Source: Bog-473 sp963737745 (lineage in GTDB: Bacteria; Actinomycetota; Acidimicrobiia; Acidimicrobiales; RAAP-2). Taken from it: a DNA stretch of 64,000 nucleotides. The translations under genes were made by a program, and so were the position numbers. Each line of letters opens with the position of its first letter. Position 1 is the first letter of the stretch. The notes beneath the pieces are model-generated. The model did not search any database. It saw only the letters and a program-made list of their open reading frames with translations, and had not been told where the DNA came from. This document shows positions 54,047-62,803 of this stretch, piece by piece. The stretch covers positions 124,001-188,000 of the forward strand of contig CAVTTR010000002.1 in assembly GCA_963737745.1 (NCBI GenBank), given 5' to 3'.

Positions 54047-55530
54047 CGCCCGTGGCCCTCGAGGAATTCGGGATTGAGCTCGTGGGCCGTCCGTTGCGCG
54101 CTGGCGCGCGCCCGACGCGACGTCGCTGCCATGCCCAACACGAGAACCACCGTCCCGCACCCGGCGAGAACCCACCAGCCGGCTCGGCTGGCCTCGGCGA
54201 AGTCCAGGTGTACCCCTCCGGCTACGGTGCCGATCTTGCTGGTGACGAGCGCCCCCACCACGGCCACTCCCAGCGTCGAGCCGACCTGGCGGGAGGTGGA
54301 GGCAATGGCAGACGCAACGCCGGCCTGTGCCCGCGGCATCCCCGAGACGGCAGCATTCGTGATGGGCGCGTTGACGAATCCGAACCCGATGCCGAACACG
54401 ACGTAGGCCGCGAACAGCCAGGAGAACGGCGTGGTGTCGCTCACCCGGACCAGCATCAGGCAGCCGACCAGCAGACCCACTCCCGCGACAAGGAGCGGAA
54501 TGCGTGCGCCGCGAGTGCCCACGATCCATCCCGAGATCGTCGGGAGGGCGAGAGCCATCGCCGCCATGGGCAACGTGTCGATGCCGGCATGGAGGGGGGA
54601 AAGCCCCCGCACCTCCTGGAGGTAGAGCGTGTTGAGAAACAGGAAGCCCCCCAGGCCGGCAAAAGCCGCCACGGCGATGACCGTGGCCCCCGAGAAAGGG
54701 ATGGACTTGAAGAAGCGCAGATCGATCAGCGGCTCCGTGCGACGCGGCTCATAGAGGAGCAGGCCGAGCAAAGAGGCGATGGCAACGGCGAAGGCGCCGA
54801 TGATCAGTCCTGAGGACCAGCCGCGATTCGGCGCCTCGATGATGCCGTAGGTCAGACTGGCGAGCAAGGTGATGACCAGCACTTGCCCCACTCCGTCGAT
54901 GCGGCGCGCCTTGGGAGCGCGAGATTCAGGGATGTAGCGGAAAGCCAGGACCGCCGCAGCCACCCCAATGGGAATGTTGATCCAGAAGATGGAGCGCCAT
55001 CCGACCGAGTCCACGAGCACGCCACCGACGACGGGTCCGAGAGCCATGCTCACGCCGACGACAGCGCCCCAGATCCCGATGGCCTGGGCCCGTTCCTTGG
55101 GGTCGGTGAACGTGTTGGTGATGATCGACATGGCCACGGGGTTGAGCATGGAGCCGCCAATGGCCTGCACCATGCGGAACACCACCAACGTGGTGAGGTT
55201 GGGGGCCAGGCTGCACATGAGGGATCCGGCGACGAAGGTGACCAAACCGACCATGAACGTCTTGCGCCGACCCAAGCGGTCCGCCGTTGAGCCCGACAGC
55301 ATGAGGAGGCTGGCCAAGACCAGGGTGTAGGCGTCGATGGTCCACTGCAGGCCGGAGACCGAGGCGTGCAGATCCTTGCCGATGGAGGGAAGGGCCACAT
55401 TGACGATGGTCACGTCGATCCCGACGATCAACAGGCTCATGCAGCAGATGAGGAGAATGCCCATGCGCCGGCTCCGACCCAGCTCATTGATCGGCGTAGG
55501 AATGGCCGGGGAAGGTATTTGTAGAGTCAT
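54043..55530 (-). CDS. DHA2-family MFS drug efflux transporter
   Basis: The 495-residue protein has 14 predicted helices typical of the EmrB/QacA (DHA2) family, beginning GILLICCMSLLIVGIDVTIVNVALPSIGKDLHAS (motif D1-like) and including motif A LSGSTADRLGRRKTFMVG and the motif C GAVVGVSMALGPVVGG. It exports lipophilic drugs or other amphiphiles with proton antiport. ATG 55530 matches the usual family start; the frame extends upstream to 55683, but that part belongs to another gene. It forms an operon with the MarR gene. Confidence 0.9.
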   Translation of the reverse strand: MTLQIPSPAIPTPINELGRSRRMGILLICCMSLLIVGIDVTIVNVALPSIGKDLHASVSGLQWTIDAYTLVLASLLMLSGSTADRLGRRKTFMVGLVTFVAGSLMCSLAPNLTTLVVFRMVQAIGGSMLNPVAMSIITNTFTDPKERAQAIGIWGAVVGVSMALGPVVGGVLVDSVGWRSIFWINIPIGVAAAVLAFRYIPESRAPKARRIDGVGQVLVITLLASLTYGIIEAPNRGWSSGLIIGAFAVAIASLLGLLLYEPRRTEPLIDLRFFKSIPFSGATVIAVAAFAGLGGFLFLNTLYLQEVRGLSPLHAGIDTLPMAAMALALPTISGWIVGTRGARIPLLVAGVGLLVGCLMLVRVSDTTPFSWLFAAYVVFGIGFGFVNAPITNAAVSGMPRAQAGVASAIASTSRQVGSTLGVAVVGALVTSKIGTVAGGVHLDFAEASRAGWWVLAGCGTVVLVLGMAATSRRARASAQRTAHELNPEFLEGHGR

Positions 55531-55535
55531 AACAA

Positions 55536-55548
55536 TGTAGATACTACA
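55536..55548. promoter_or_regulatory. Palindromic operator-like site before the efflux gene
   Basis: TGTAG-ATA-CTACA is a perfect inverted repeat six bases upstream of the start codon of the pump gene. A related TTTGTAG occurs at 55518-55524, just inside the coding start. MarR proteins usually bind such 5-to-7-base arm palindromes close to their own promoter. The surroundings are AT-rich compared with the coding DNA. Confidence 0.5.
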
Positions 55549-55549
55549 A

Positions 55550-55683
55550 TCAAATGAGCGAGGCCGTGACGTCCGGCCGTCCGGTTCTGCCGCCCCGATC
55601 CGCTCCTCGTGCTGGCCATGGGCAGCTGCTGCACGTCTGAGTGCCTCCGCCAAATCGCGCTCAGATTCGTATGTCGTCGCCAT
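55550..55683 (-). CDS. Truncated or frameshifted small protein
   Basis: ATG 55683 follows GGGAGAGGG and encodes MATTYESERDLAEALRRAAAAHG and HEERIGAAEPD, matching the start of small actinobacterial proteins that usually continue with WPDWYAxYM. Here that tail is missing: in frame it runs into the pump gene, and one base off it stops at 55550-55552. It is either frameshifted or truly shortened. It sits 13 bases after the VOC gene stop in the same direction, as homologues commonly do. Confidence 0.4.
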
Positions 55684-55696
55684 AATCCCTCTCCCT

Positions 55697-56132
55697 TTAG
55701 CGCCCGGGAAGACGTTTCTTTATTTCCTGAAGGAGCCAGCCGTTTCCATCAGGGTCACCGAAGGCGGCGAACGAACCGTAGGAGGCATGTTCGGGTGCCG
55801 GGCCACTCCGGCGCCCCTCGAATCCCACATGGTGCAAGACCCCTGTCACATCATGGAAGATGTCGCTGACATCGACTCCACGTGCCAGCAGGTCGGCGCG
55901 GGCGCCTCAATGTCGTAGACCGAGAGCTGCAGTCCCTCAAGGGATCCGGCGACGGCCGAAGTGACCCCGGGGCCAAAGATGATCGAGCAGGCGGAACCCG
56001 GTGGTGTGAGCTGCACAACCCTGTACTTCTCGTCCACCGCCAGATCGGCATCGAGCCTCCACCCAATGACTCGTAGAATCGCTTCGCTCGATCGACATCT
56101 GAGACTGGCACGAGCACGACCTCGAGCCGCAT
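55697..56132 (-). CDS. VOC-family (glyoxalase-fold) protein, two frame changes
   Basis: The product starts MRLEVVLVPVSDVDRAKRFYES, then after a frame change near 56070 continues GWRLDADLAVDEKYRVVQLTPPGSACSIIFG and LEGLQLSVYDIEA, and after a second near 55893 ends RGVDVSDIFHDVTGVLHHVGF, SYGSFAAFGDPDGNGWLLQEI. The joined protein of about 145 residues is a full single-chain VOC protein with the DPDGNGWLLQE metal-ligand end. Substrate unknown. A small gene follows in the same operon. Confidence 0.65.
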
Positions 56133-56371
56133 CTCCTTGGCTTGACCGGAGCCTCACCGCCTTCGCTGTCAAGGTGGTCGGTGCTCATCCACACCTCCAT
56201 TTCGTCGCGGGCGCCCTACCAGTCGAGGCCGTGTTCCGACAACCACAGCGAAAAGAACGTCATTGGGTGCTCTACCGGGTACGTGTTCAGCCCTGGCCCA
56301 CCAGGGACATCTTTAATTCCAGTTTCACTTTCCGCGACGGTCGGTGAAAGTCAAGGAGTCAGTGGAGTGTG

Positions 56372-56698
56372 TCAGGCGTCCACCGCGTGCTCGAGTTGAG
56401 CCTTGGACATTTTCGAGCGGCCCTTAATGTTGCGCCGCTGGGCCTCGGCATAGAGCTGGTCCCGCGTGCGACCCCCGCTTCCTTTGTGCGATCGAAGTCC
56501 GCCGCGGCGTCCCGACGATATGTCGTTCAAAGATGCTGGGCTCGCCTCCTTGGATTCACCATGCCGAGCCCGCTCCTTGTTCACCGTCCGTGCCGCGATT
56601 TCTTCGGCCACGTCCTCGGATTTTCCGCGGGATCGGAGACCGCTCTTGATGTGGTCGTACTGGCGCTCACGCTTGGCTGTCCATGCTCCTGTCGGCAT
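56372..56698 (-). CDS. Small protein with C-terminal Rho-N/SAP-like motif (plasmid-stabilisation annotated group)
   Basis: The 108-residue basic protein starts TAKRERQYDHIKSGLRSRGKSEDVAEEIAARTVNKERARHGE, the pattern of a widely annotated plasmid-stabilisation-like family, and ends with a short helical RDQLYAEAQRRNIKGRSKMSKAQLEHAV motif that resembles Rho N-terminal or SAP-like DNA/RNA-binding helices. The chromosomal copies have no proven plasmid role. It stands alone. Confidence 0.7.
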   Translation of the reverse strand: MPTGAWTAKRERQYDHIKSGLRSRGKSEDVAEEIAARTVNKERARHGESKEASPASLNDISSGRRGGLRSHKGSGGRTRDQLYAEAQRRNIKGRSKMSKAQLEHAVDA

Positions 56699-56926
56699 CG
56701 TTCACTCCTTCGATCGTCTGAGGTCCCGGCATCTCGAATGTGGTTCGGCCTCGACTTCGGTCTCACGGAATTACCCCCGAGCCGCGGGAGCAAACGCATG
56801 TGCTCACCGAGCTCCTCCCATGCCTCTGGCGGGCACGGGGAGCGGTTTATCCATGTGCGCGTGGGGTAGGTCGAGCAGAGATGAGACCCGTCCTGAGGGG
56901 GCGGACGGTCGTAGATGCGGGGACGT

Positions 56927-57421
56927 ATGACGAGCGAATGGCAATCGGAGGCGCGGCTGGCGCAGGAAGATCCGGGCCGGGACGAATCTGAAGAAGAGCG
57001 AGACGATCGCAACCTTGTCGAGCTCATCCAAGAGTTACGGGTGGCGGGCCTCGGGATTCAGGTCTTGTTCGGATTCCTCCTCTCCCTTCCATTTACCCAG
57101 CGCTTTGTGAAGCTGAGCTCCTCGCAGAAGGATCTCTATTTGGCCTGCCTCCTCTCGGCCGCCCTCGCCACGGCGTTGCTCGGTGGCCCTGTGGCCTACC
57201 ACCGTTTGGTTTTTCGCCGCCATGAGAAGACGGAACTGGTGAAGGTGGCCAATGTGATGGCCATCGGAGGAATCGCCGCCGTGGGCTTGGCCGTGGCCGT
57301 CGCCGTGGCCCTCGTGGTGAGCTTCGTCTTCGGGGGATTCGCCGTGCCCTTCATCGTCGCTTTTACCTTTGCCGTTTTCGGGGGCCTGTGGTTCGTGTTC
57401 CCAATCGTCCACCGGCGGTGA
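56927..57421 (+). CDS. DUF6328-family membrane protein
   Basis: The 164-residue product has an acidic N-terminus (EDPGRDESEEERDDRNL), then LVELIQELRVAGLGIQVLFGFLLSLPFTQRF and four hydrophobic helices, ACLLSAALATALLGGPVAYHRLVF, VMAIGGIAAVGLAVAVAVALVVSF and FIVAFTFAVFGGLWFVFPI. This is the layout of DUF6328 proteins of actinobacteria, of unknown role. ATG 56927 was chosen over ATG 56915. It precedes another membrane protein gene by 77 bases. Confidence 0.75.
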   Translation: MTSEWQSEARLAQEDPGRDESEEERDDRNLVELIQELRVAGLGIQVLFGFLLSLPFTQRFVKLSSSQKDLYLACLLSAALATALLGGPVAYHRLVFRRHEKTELVKVANVMAIGGIAAVGLAVAVAVALVVSFVFGGFAVPFIVAFTFAVFGGLWFVFPIVHRR

Positions 57422-57498
57422 TGGCCGCCTGTGAAGGGCCGTTTCCTCGCAGGCGAAACGGGTATGAAATTAGGGAGATCACACAAGGGAGGCATCGA

Positions 57499-58200
57499 AT
57501 GTCGACTACTGCGTTAGGCGGCACGACGACGGGCGTAAGCCGCCGCCAGGACCGTCTCGCCCGAACCGGTCAGGCTCGTTTCGAAGTCGGTCGCGTCGGG
57601 ATTGGCACTGTGGGGGCGGTCACCGTTCTCATTTCGGCTTGGGGAGGCATCATTCCCTACATAGGCCCACTCTTCGGGTACAGCGCTGACGGATCGGGCT
57701 CCTGGCAATGGAACCTTTCTCACGGCGTCCTCAATCTCGTGCCCGGAGCCATTGGATTCTTCATCGGACTGCTCATTTTGGGTGAAACACGTGGGGTCGT
57801 TGTGGGCCGGGGTCGGGTCAGCCTGGCCATGGCGGGTTCGATCGCCCTGATCTGCGCCGCGTGGTTCATCGTCGGCCCTCTCGCCTGGCCAGTCATCACC
57901 AATCACGGCGCCTATTTTGTGACGTCGGTCTCACCCTTGCGGAACCTCGAAAACCAGGTGGGCTACAGCCTGGGCACCGGCTTCGTTCTGGCTGCTTGTG
58001 GTGCGTTCACCATGGGCTGGGCCGCGCGGCACCAAGTCAAGACCTTGGTGCCGGCAACGCCCAACGATTCTTATCCCAACGGTTCTTATACCGAGCCGGC
58101 GCAGCCCGTTGAGGTCGTGCTCGTAGCCAAGAAGGGGGTTCGATCATGGCGGACAGACCAAAGACAACTCTGTCGACGACCGACATCGTCGAACTCATAG
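57499..58200 (+). CDS. Hypothetical four-helix membrane protein
   Basis: ATG 57499 has a GGGAGG ribosome binding site. The protein has a polar N-terminus followed by four helices: GIGTVGAVTVLISAWGGIIPYIG, GVLNLVPGAIGFFIGLLIL, RVSLAMAGSIALICAAWFIVGPLAW and GYSLGTGFVLAACGAFTMGWA. It resembles small integral proteins of actinobacteria that have no assigned function. The last 18 codons overlap the hemerythrin gene by 55 bases and look random, so the true end may be earlier and a frame error is possible. Confidence 0.6.
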   Translation: MSTTALGGTTTGVSRRQDRLARTGQARFEVGRVGIGTVGAVTVLISAWGGIIPYIGPLFGYSADGSGSWQWNLSHGVLNLVPGAIGFFIGLLILGETRGVVVGRGRVSLAMAGSIALICAAWFIVGPLAWPVITNHGAYFVTSVSPLRNLENQVGYSLGTGFVLAACGAFTMGWAARHQVKTLVPATPNDSYPNGSYTEPAQPVEVVLVAKKGVRSWRTDQRQLCRRPTSSNS

Positions 58201-58711
58201 GGGCCGATCACCAGGCGGCGAAGGAGCTACTCGGACGCTTTGAGACCCTCGATCCCGAAGGTCGGGAATCCTACTTTCACGCCGTCGTGACCGAATTGGT
58301 GCGCCACGAAGTGGCAGAGGAACACGTCGTCTATCCCATCATTCGCCACGGTTCGCCTCAAGGCGCAGCGGAGGCGACGAACGGATCGCCGAGCAGTCAG
58401 CTCTCGTCGGGCTCCTGTCTCGTATGGAGAAGGTCGATCCGAGCTCAGCGGAATTCGCGAGGGACTTTTTGACCATGCGCGAGGCGGTTCTCGATCATGC
58501 CAACCTCGAGGAAGTGCACACGCTTCCGCTCTTGGCTGAGGTCGAAGACTCTGAGTCAAGAGTGGCGCTGGGTGGACGTTATGAGCATGCAAAATCGGTG
58601 GCGCCTACACATCCTCATCCGCACGCGGCCGTGTCGCCCCCGGGTAACGCTATTTTCGACCCCGTCCTTGCCTTCCTCGATCGAGCCCGAGACGCGGTGA
58701 AGGGGATTTAA
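58146..58711 (+). CDS. Hemerythrin HHE-domain protein, one frame change
   Basis: ATG 58146 opens an HHE domain: IVELIGADHQAAKELLGRFETLDPEGRESYFHAVVTELVRHEVAEEHVVYPII. After a frame change near 58375 the second helix pair follows, ALVGLLSRMEKVDPSSAEFARDFLTMREAVLDHANLEEVHTLPLL. Candidate iron ligands are His in DHQ, His and Glu in RHEVAEEH, and His and Glu in DHANLEEVH. Such domains bind a di-iron centre and sense oxygen, nitric oxide or redox state. Its stop overlaps that of the convergent SDR gene. Confidence 0.75.
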
Positions 58712-59481
58712 GTCGGAAACTCCACGCCGGAGAGGTTCGCACAACGGGCGAGGAGTCCCTCCTGTTCCTCTTGGCTATGGGCCGCAGGGTGGGTCGCCCG
58801 TGGCTGCTGATGGTAGAAGTAGCCCCCCGAGACCAGCGCCGCTGGGTCGGTGCTTGTGGCCAGCCACGCTTGCGTGATGGGCGCAAGGTCCAGGTCATCG
58901 GGCGCGCCTGGCCCCCCCATCTTTGTCGGCACCCATCCCGGTTCGACCGCATTGGCGAGCACGCGGGGCCATTTGCGGGCCACGGCGCATGAGAGTACGA
59001 GATCGAGAAGCTTGGAGTCGGCGTAGGCCTGGGATCCATTCCAGGGCTTCTTGCGCCACTGCAGGTCCGACAAGTCGGGGTCACCCCCTCGGTGCATCCC
59101 CGAACTCAAGTACACGAGTCGGTCTGGCGGATCGATCAACGCGGTGAGCACGTACGGTGCCAGAACGTTGACCGTAAAGACTTGAGACAGTCCATCGACC
59201 GTCTCGACTCTCCGTCTCTCGCGGTATCCGATACCGGCATTATGGATTACCGCGTCATGGCGACCGATGGTGTTTGCTTGCGCAGCGAGATCTTTGGTGG
59301 CTGCAATGCTGGACAAGTCACCGATGATCACATGTTGAGCGGCCGGAAGGACAGACCGCACGTGAGCGCCCCGTTCGGCACTGCGTGCGTGCACGGTGAC
59401 GTCGTGCCCATCAGCGAGGAGCAGCCGAGCGGCCAGGAGACCGAGTCCATCGGTGGATCCGGTTATCAGTACTCTTGCCAT
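58708..59481 (-). CDS. SDR-family NAD(P)-binding oxidoreductase
   Basis: The 257-residue protein has the Rossmann motif VLITGSTDGLGLLAARLLL, IHNAGIGYRERR, the Ser in LVYLSSGMHRGG, and Tyr-x3-Lys in AYADSKLLDLVLSCAVAR, as in retinol dehydrogenase-like SDRs, followed by NAVEPGWVPTKMG. ATG 59481 gives the family start; the longer frame to 59664 is not supported. It reduces an unknown carbonyl compound. Confidence 0.85.
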   Translation of the reverse strand: MARVLITGSTDGLGLLAARLLLADGHDVTVHARSAERGAHVRSVLPAAQHVIIGDLSSIAATKDLAAQANTIGRHDAVIHNAGIGYRERRRVETVDGLSQVFTVNVLAPYVLTALIDPPDRLVYLSSGMHRGGDPDLSDLQWRKKPWNGSQAYADSKLLDLVLSCAVARKWPRVLANAVEPGWVPTKMGGPGAPDDLDLAPITQAWLATSTDPAALVSGGYFYHQQPRATHPAAHSQEEQEGLLARCANLSGVEFPT

Positions 59482-59522
59482 GACCAACTCCCATTCTGAC
59501 TCTGGGCCAGACGTCGTGTGCT

Positions 59523-60726
59523 CTAGCTCTCCTCGGGCGCCTGGATCGTCGGCGCATCCGGCCTGACATTGCGCCGCGCAATAATGTGCACGTCGATCCC
59601 GGCCGGAGCGGCCAAGGTGGAGATCTTCCTGACGATAGAGCCCCCGCTCTTCAGTTCCTGCCATCGACTCCGCCCGCTCGAGCCCACGACGATCTGCGTG
59701 ATTTGCTCAGATTTGGCGAACTCGAAGAGAGCCTGCGCCGGATCATCGTTTCTGACCTCGTGCCAGTGGGCGCCGACATCGGTCGTCAATTGGCGCAGCA
59801 GTGCAAGCTGGCCTTCATGGGATCGCTTCGTGCCTTCACCAGAGATGATGTGGAGCACATGGAGCTCAGCCTTGATCCGCGCCGCCATGCGCGACGCTCG
59901 ACGAACGATGGTATCGGTACCCGGGGCAGCGGTGACGCCCACAAGTATGCGCTCGCCGGTGTCCCACAAGACCCCTCCATGACGCTCCTTCAGGTGCTCG
60001 AGCAGCTCCTCTTCCGTCTCGTCGGCCAAGAAACGCAGTGCGAGCTCTCGCAATGCCATCAGGTTGTCTTCCCGGAAGAAGTTGGTCAGGGCCTTTGGCA
60101 CCTTCTCGGGAGGATAGATATTGCCGTGCAACATCCGGCGGCGGAGTTGCTCGGGTGAAGAGTCGACCAGTTCGATTTGGTCCGCCTTTCGAAGTACCCA
60201 GTCGGGCACACGCTCTCGTATCGGTACTCCGGTGATCTGCTCGACCGCATCGGCGATGCTCTCGAGATGTTGAATGTTGACCGTCGAGATGACGTCGATC
60301 CCAACGGAGAGAAGTTCTTGCACGTCTTGCCAACGCTTCGGGTTCCTGCCTGAACCCGGAATGTTGGTATGGGCCAACTCGTCAACGAGGGCCACCTCGG
60401 GATGCCGGCGCATCACCGCGTCGAGGTCCATCTCCTCGAACTCTGTTCCGCGGTACTCGATGCTCATGCGCGGGACGACCTCGAGATCTGAGCACATCTC
60501 CTTGGTGTGCGGTCGTCCATGGCATTCCACGAATCCGATGACGACGTCGGTCCCGCGTGCCTTTCTTCGGGTGCCCTCACTGAGCATGGCGTACGTCTTT
60601 CCGACGCCAGCTGCGGAACCGAGATAGATGCGAAAGTGACCCGCCGGTTCAACCTCGTCCGCATCGTCGGAGTCGGCCGCGGCATTTCGGAGCGCATCGC
60701 TCAGCGACTTTCTCGATATCGGCCAT
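59523..60726 (-). CDS. kdpD: Kinase-less KdpD (KdpD sensor domain plus USP domain), one frame change
   Basis: From ATG 60726 the start ADIEK reaches an AAA run near 60710, after which one base must be dropped to continue SLSDALRNAAAD and FRIYLGSAAGVGKTYAML, the Walker A of KdpD. VVIGFVECHGRPHT, VALVDELAHTNIPGSGRNPKRWQDV and QIELVDSSPEQLRRRMLHGNIYPPEKV follow. A universal stress protein domain ends it (ILVGVTAAPGTDTIV; QIVVGSSGRSRWQELKSGGSIVRKI). The protein stops after about 400 residues, lacking the DUF4118 helices, GAF and histidine kinase. Such short forms occur in several phyla and may bind cyclic di-AMP to control Kdp. It faces away from the pump operon. Confidence 0.85.
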
Positions 60727-60935
60727 GAACGATCAATCCCTTCCGATCATCCGCCGTGGCGTCTCGCGTCGACGCCCTGTGACGGAGGAACACCTCGGAG
60801 ATTAGCGGTTGTCGGTGCACGCAAATTCAAACCGAATTGCTGACGAAGAAGGTCAGTCGACGCCGTTCACGTCTTATAAAGAGGAACCGTTCGTCATTTA
60901 TCTTTTGTTAACGGCCGTGCGGTCAGAGTTGGCTC
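60727..60935. promoter_or_regulatory. Divergent kdpD/kdp control region
   Basis: The stretch between the divergent kdpD and kdp operons holds AT-rich patches unusual here: TCTTATAAA (60872-60880) and CATTTATCTTTTGTTAAC (60895-60912), 24 bases before the first small ORF. The latter resembles the T-rich sites bound by KdpE in other bacteria. No riboswitch structure could be drawn by eye, although cyclic di-AMP riboswitches precede some kdp operons. Confidence 0.4.
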
Positions 60936-61019
60936 ATGGCTGATTTCTTGAGTGTGTTGAGCATCGCCGGCTTCATCGCCGTTTTCTCGGGTCTCATCTG
61001 GGCGCTGGGGCGAATATGA
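60936..61019 (+). CDS. 27-residue single-helix protein ahead of kdpF
   Basis: ATG 60936 encodes MADFLSVLSIAGFIAVFSGL then IWALGRI, one membrane helix. Its stop overlaps the kdpF start (ATGA), so it belongs to the kdp operon. Comparable tiny helices precede kdpF in other actinobacterial kdp operons but have no proven role; it could stabilise the KdpA-KdpB complex as KdpF does. Confidence 0.6.
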   Translation: MADFLSVLSIAGFIAVFSGLIWALGRI

Positions 61020-61105
61020 GCGCGGTCCAAGCCGTTCTGCTCGCGATTTCTGGTCTCCTCTTCATCTATCTCGGCCTGGCCATGTTCAAGCCGGAGTGGT
61101 TCTAG
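61016..61105 (+). CDS. kdpF: K+-transporting ATPase subunit KdpF
   Basis: The 29-residue hydrophobic peptide MSAVQAVLLAISGLLFIYLG with the tail LAMFKPEWF matches KdpF, a single helix that stabilises the Kdp complex in the membrane. The YLxxAxxxPExF signature is present. The stop is immediately adjacent to the GTG start of kdpA, so translation is coupled. Confidence 0.85.
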   Translation: MSAVQAVLLAISGLLFIYLGLAMFKPEWF

Positions 61106-62803
61106 GTGGGTTTCTTCTGGACGATTGTCGTCCTCCTCGTCATTCTCGCCCTCTGCTGGCGATACCTCGGCAGCTACATGGTGGCGGTCTACGAGGGTCG
61201 GGTGCACTACCTGGGATTTATTGAGCGGCCGATCTACCGACTGCTTGGCACCGGGCCTGAACCTGAACACGAGCAGACATGGAAGCGTTACGCCGGATCT
61301 CTGGTCGTCTTCTCGGGCCTCTCCATCGGACTGACGTATCTGATTTTCCGACTGCAGGGTTCGCTTCCGCTCAATCCGCAACACCTCGGCGCCGTTCCAC
61401 CAGCACTGTCGTGGAATACCGCATCTTCCTTCGTTACCAATACCAACTGGCAGAACTACGGCGGCGAGGAGACCATGTCGTATCTCTCCCAGATGATCGG
61501 ACTGACGGTGCAACAGTTCGTCACCCCGGCCGTCGGCATCTGCGTCGCCCTCGGGATCATCCGCGGCTTCTCGCGCAAGGGCTCACCCACCATCGGAAAC
61601 TTCTGGGTCGACACCGTACGTGGAACCCTCTACGTCCTGACGCCGATCGCCATCGTCGGGGGGCTGATCTTCGTGGGGCAGGGTGCCATTGACACCCTGA
61701 ACGGACCGGCCCACATTCACGACGTGCTGAACGGAGCGAGCCAGACCATTGCGCTGGGGCCTGTCGGATTCATGGAGGCCATCAAGCAGCTGGGAACCAA
61801 TGGAGGTGGTTTCTTCAACAGCAACTCGACCCATCCTTTCGAGAATCCGACCGCGTTGACCAATCTGTTCTCCATCGTCCTTCTGCTCGCCATTCCCGTT
61901 TCCCTGACCTATGTCTTCGGCAAGATGGTCGGCGCCGTTCGCCAGGGCGTCGCCGTTCTGGCGGCGATGACCATCATCTTTGGAGCCTGGGCAGCCTTCG
62001 CGGTGGCCTCCGAGCACCAGGCGAATCCGGCCGTTCAGGCAGCCGGTCTCATTCATCAGCCGACAGGCAACGCCGAAGGCAAGGAGGTTCGCTTCGGCAT
62101 CCCGAGCTCGGCGCTCTTTGGCGTGGCCTCCACGCAGACTTCGACCGGGTCCGCCGACAGCGCCTACGACTCATTCACGCCCATCGGCGGCGGCGCCCTC
62201 CTCACGGGCATGATGATCGGTGAAGTCACACCGGGCGGCGTGGGCAGCGGGATGTACACCATCTTGATCTACGCCATCATCGCCGTGTTCCTCGGCGGAC
62301 TCATGGTGGGTCGTACACCCGAGTACCTCGGCAAGAAGATTCAGGCCACGGAGGTGAAGCTGGCCGGCCTGGGGACACTTGTCATGCCGATCACCGTGTT
62401 GGCCATCACTGCGGTGGCGGTGTCGCTCCATGCAGGAAGGGTGGCACCGGAAAATGCGGGGCCACATGGATTCACCGAAATCCTCTACGGACTCACCTCA
62501 CAAGGCAACAACAACGGATCGGCCTTTGGTGGCCTCACGGGTGATACGACCTTCTACAACATCCTCGGGGGAGTGGACATGCTGATCGGTCGTTTCGGGA
62601 TCATGATCCCGGCCCTCGCTCTGGGCGGCGTGTTGGCCGCCAAGCATCCGGTGCCGGCCGGCGCGGGCACGTTCCGCACCGATTCACCCATGTTCATCGG
62701 TCTGCTCATTGGCGTCATCCTCATCATCGGCGGCCTCACGTTCTTCCCCGCCGTGTCACTTGGTCCGGTTGTCGAGCAGTTCAGCCATGGAAAGTTCTTC
62801 TAA
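61106..62803 (+). CDS. kdpA: K+-transporting ATPase subunit KdpA
   Basis: The 565-residue subunit has the ten-helix potassium-channel-like fold. The four pore motifs are recognisable: SSFVTNTNWQNYGGE near 110, the LGTNGGGFFNSNSTHPFENP segment near 230, a third with SFTPIGGGALLTGMMIGEVTPGGVGSG near 355-380, and LTSQGNNNGSAFGGL near 465. It selects and conducts K+ to KdpB for ATP-driven uptake at low potassium. The start is GTG 61106. The stop overlaps the kdpB start by one base. Confidence 0.95.
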   Translation: MGFFWTIVVLLVILALCWRYLGSYMVAVYEGRVHYLGFIERPIYRLLGTGPEPEHEQTWKRYAGSLVVFSGLSIGLTYLIFRLQGSLPLNPQHLGAVPPALSWNTASSFVTNTNWQNYGGEETMSYLSQMIGLTVQQFVTPAVGICVALGIIRGFSRKGSPTIGNFWVDTVRGTLYVLTPIAIVGGLIFVGQGAIDTLNGPAHIHDVLNGASQTIALGPVGFMEAIKQLGTNGGGFFNSNSTHPFENPTALTNLFSIVLLLAIPVSLTYVFGKMVGAVRQGVAVLAAMTIIFGAWAAFAVASEHQANPAVQAAGLIHQPTGNAEGKEVRFGIPSSALFGVASTQTSTGSADSAYDSFTPIGGGALLTGMMIGEVTPGGVGSGMYTILIYAIIAVFLGGLMVGRTPEYLGKKIQATEVKLAGLGTLVMPITVLAITAVAVSLHAGRVAPENAGPHGFTEILYGLTSQGNNNGSAFGGLTGDTTFYNILGGVDMLIGRFGIMIPALALGGVLAAKHPVPAGAGTFRTDSPMFIGLLIGVILIIGGLTFFPAVSLGPVVEQFSHGKFF

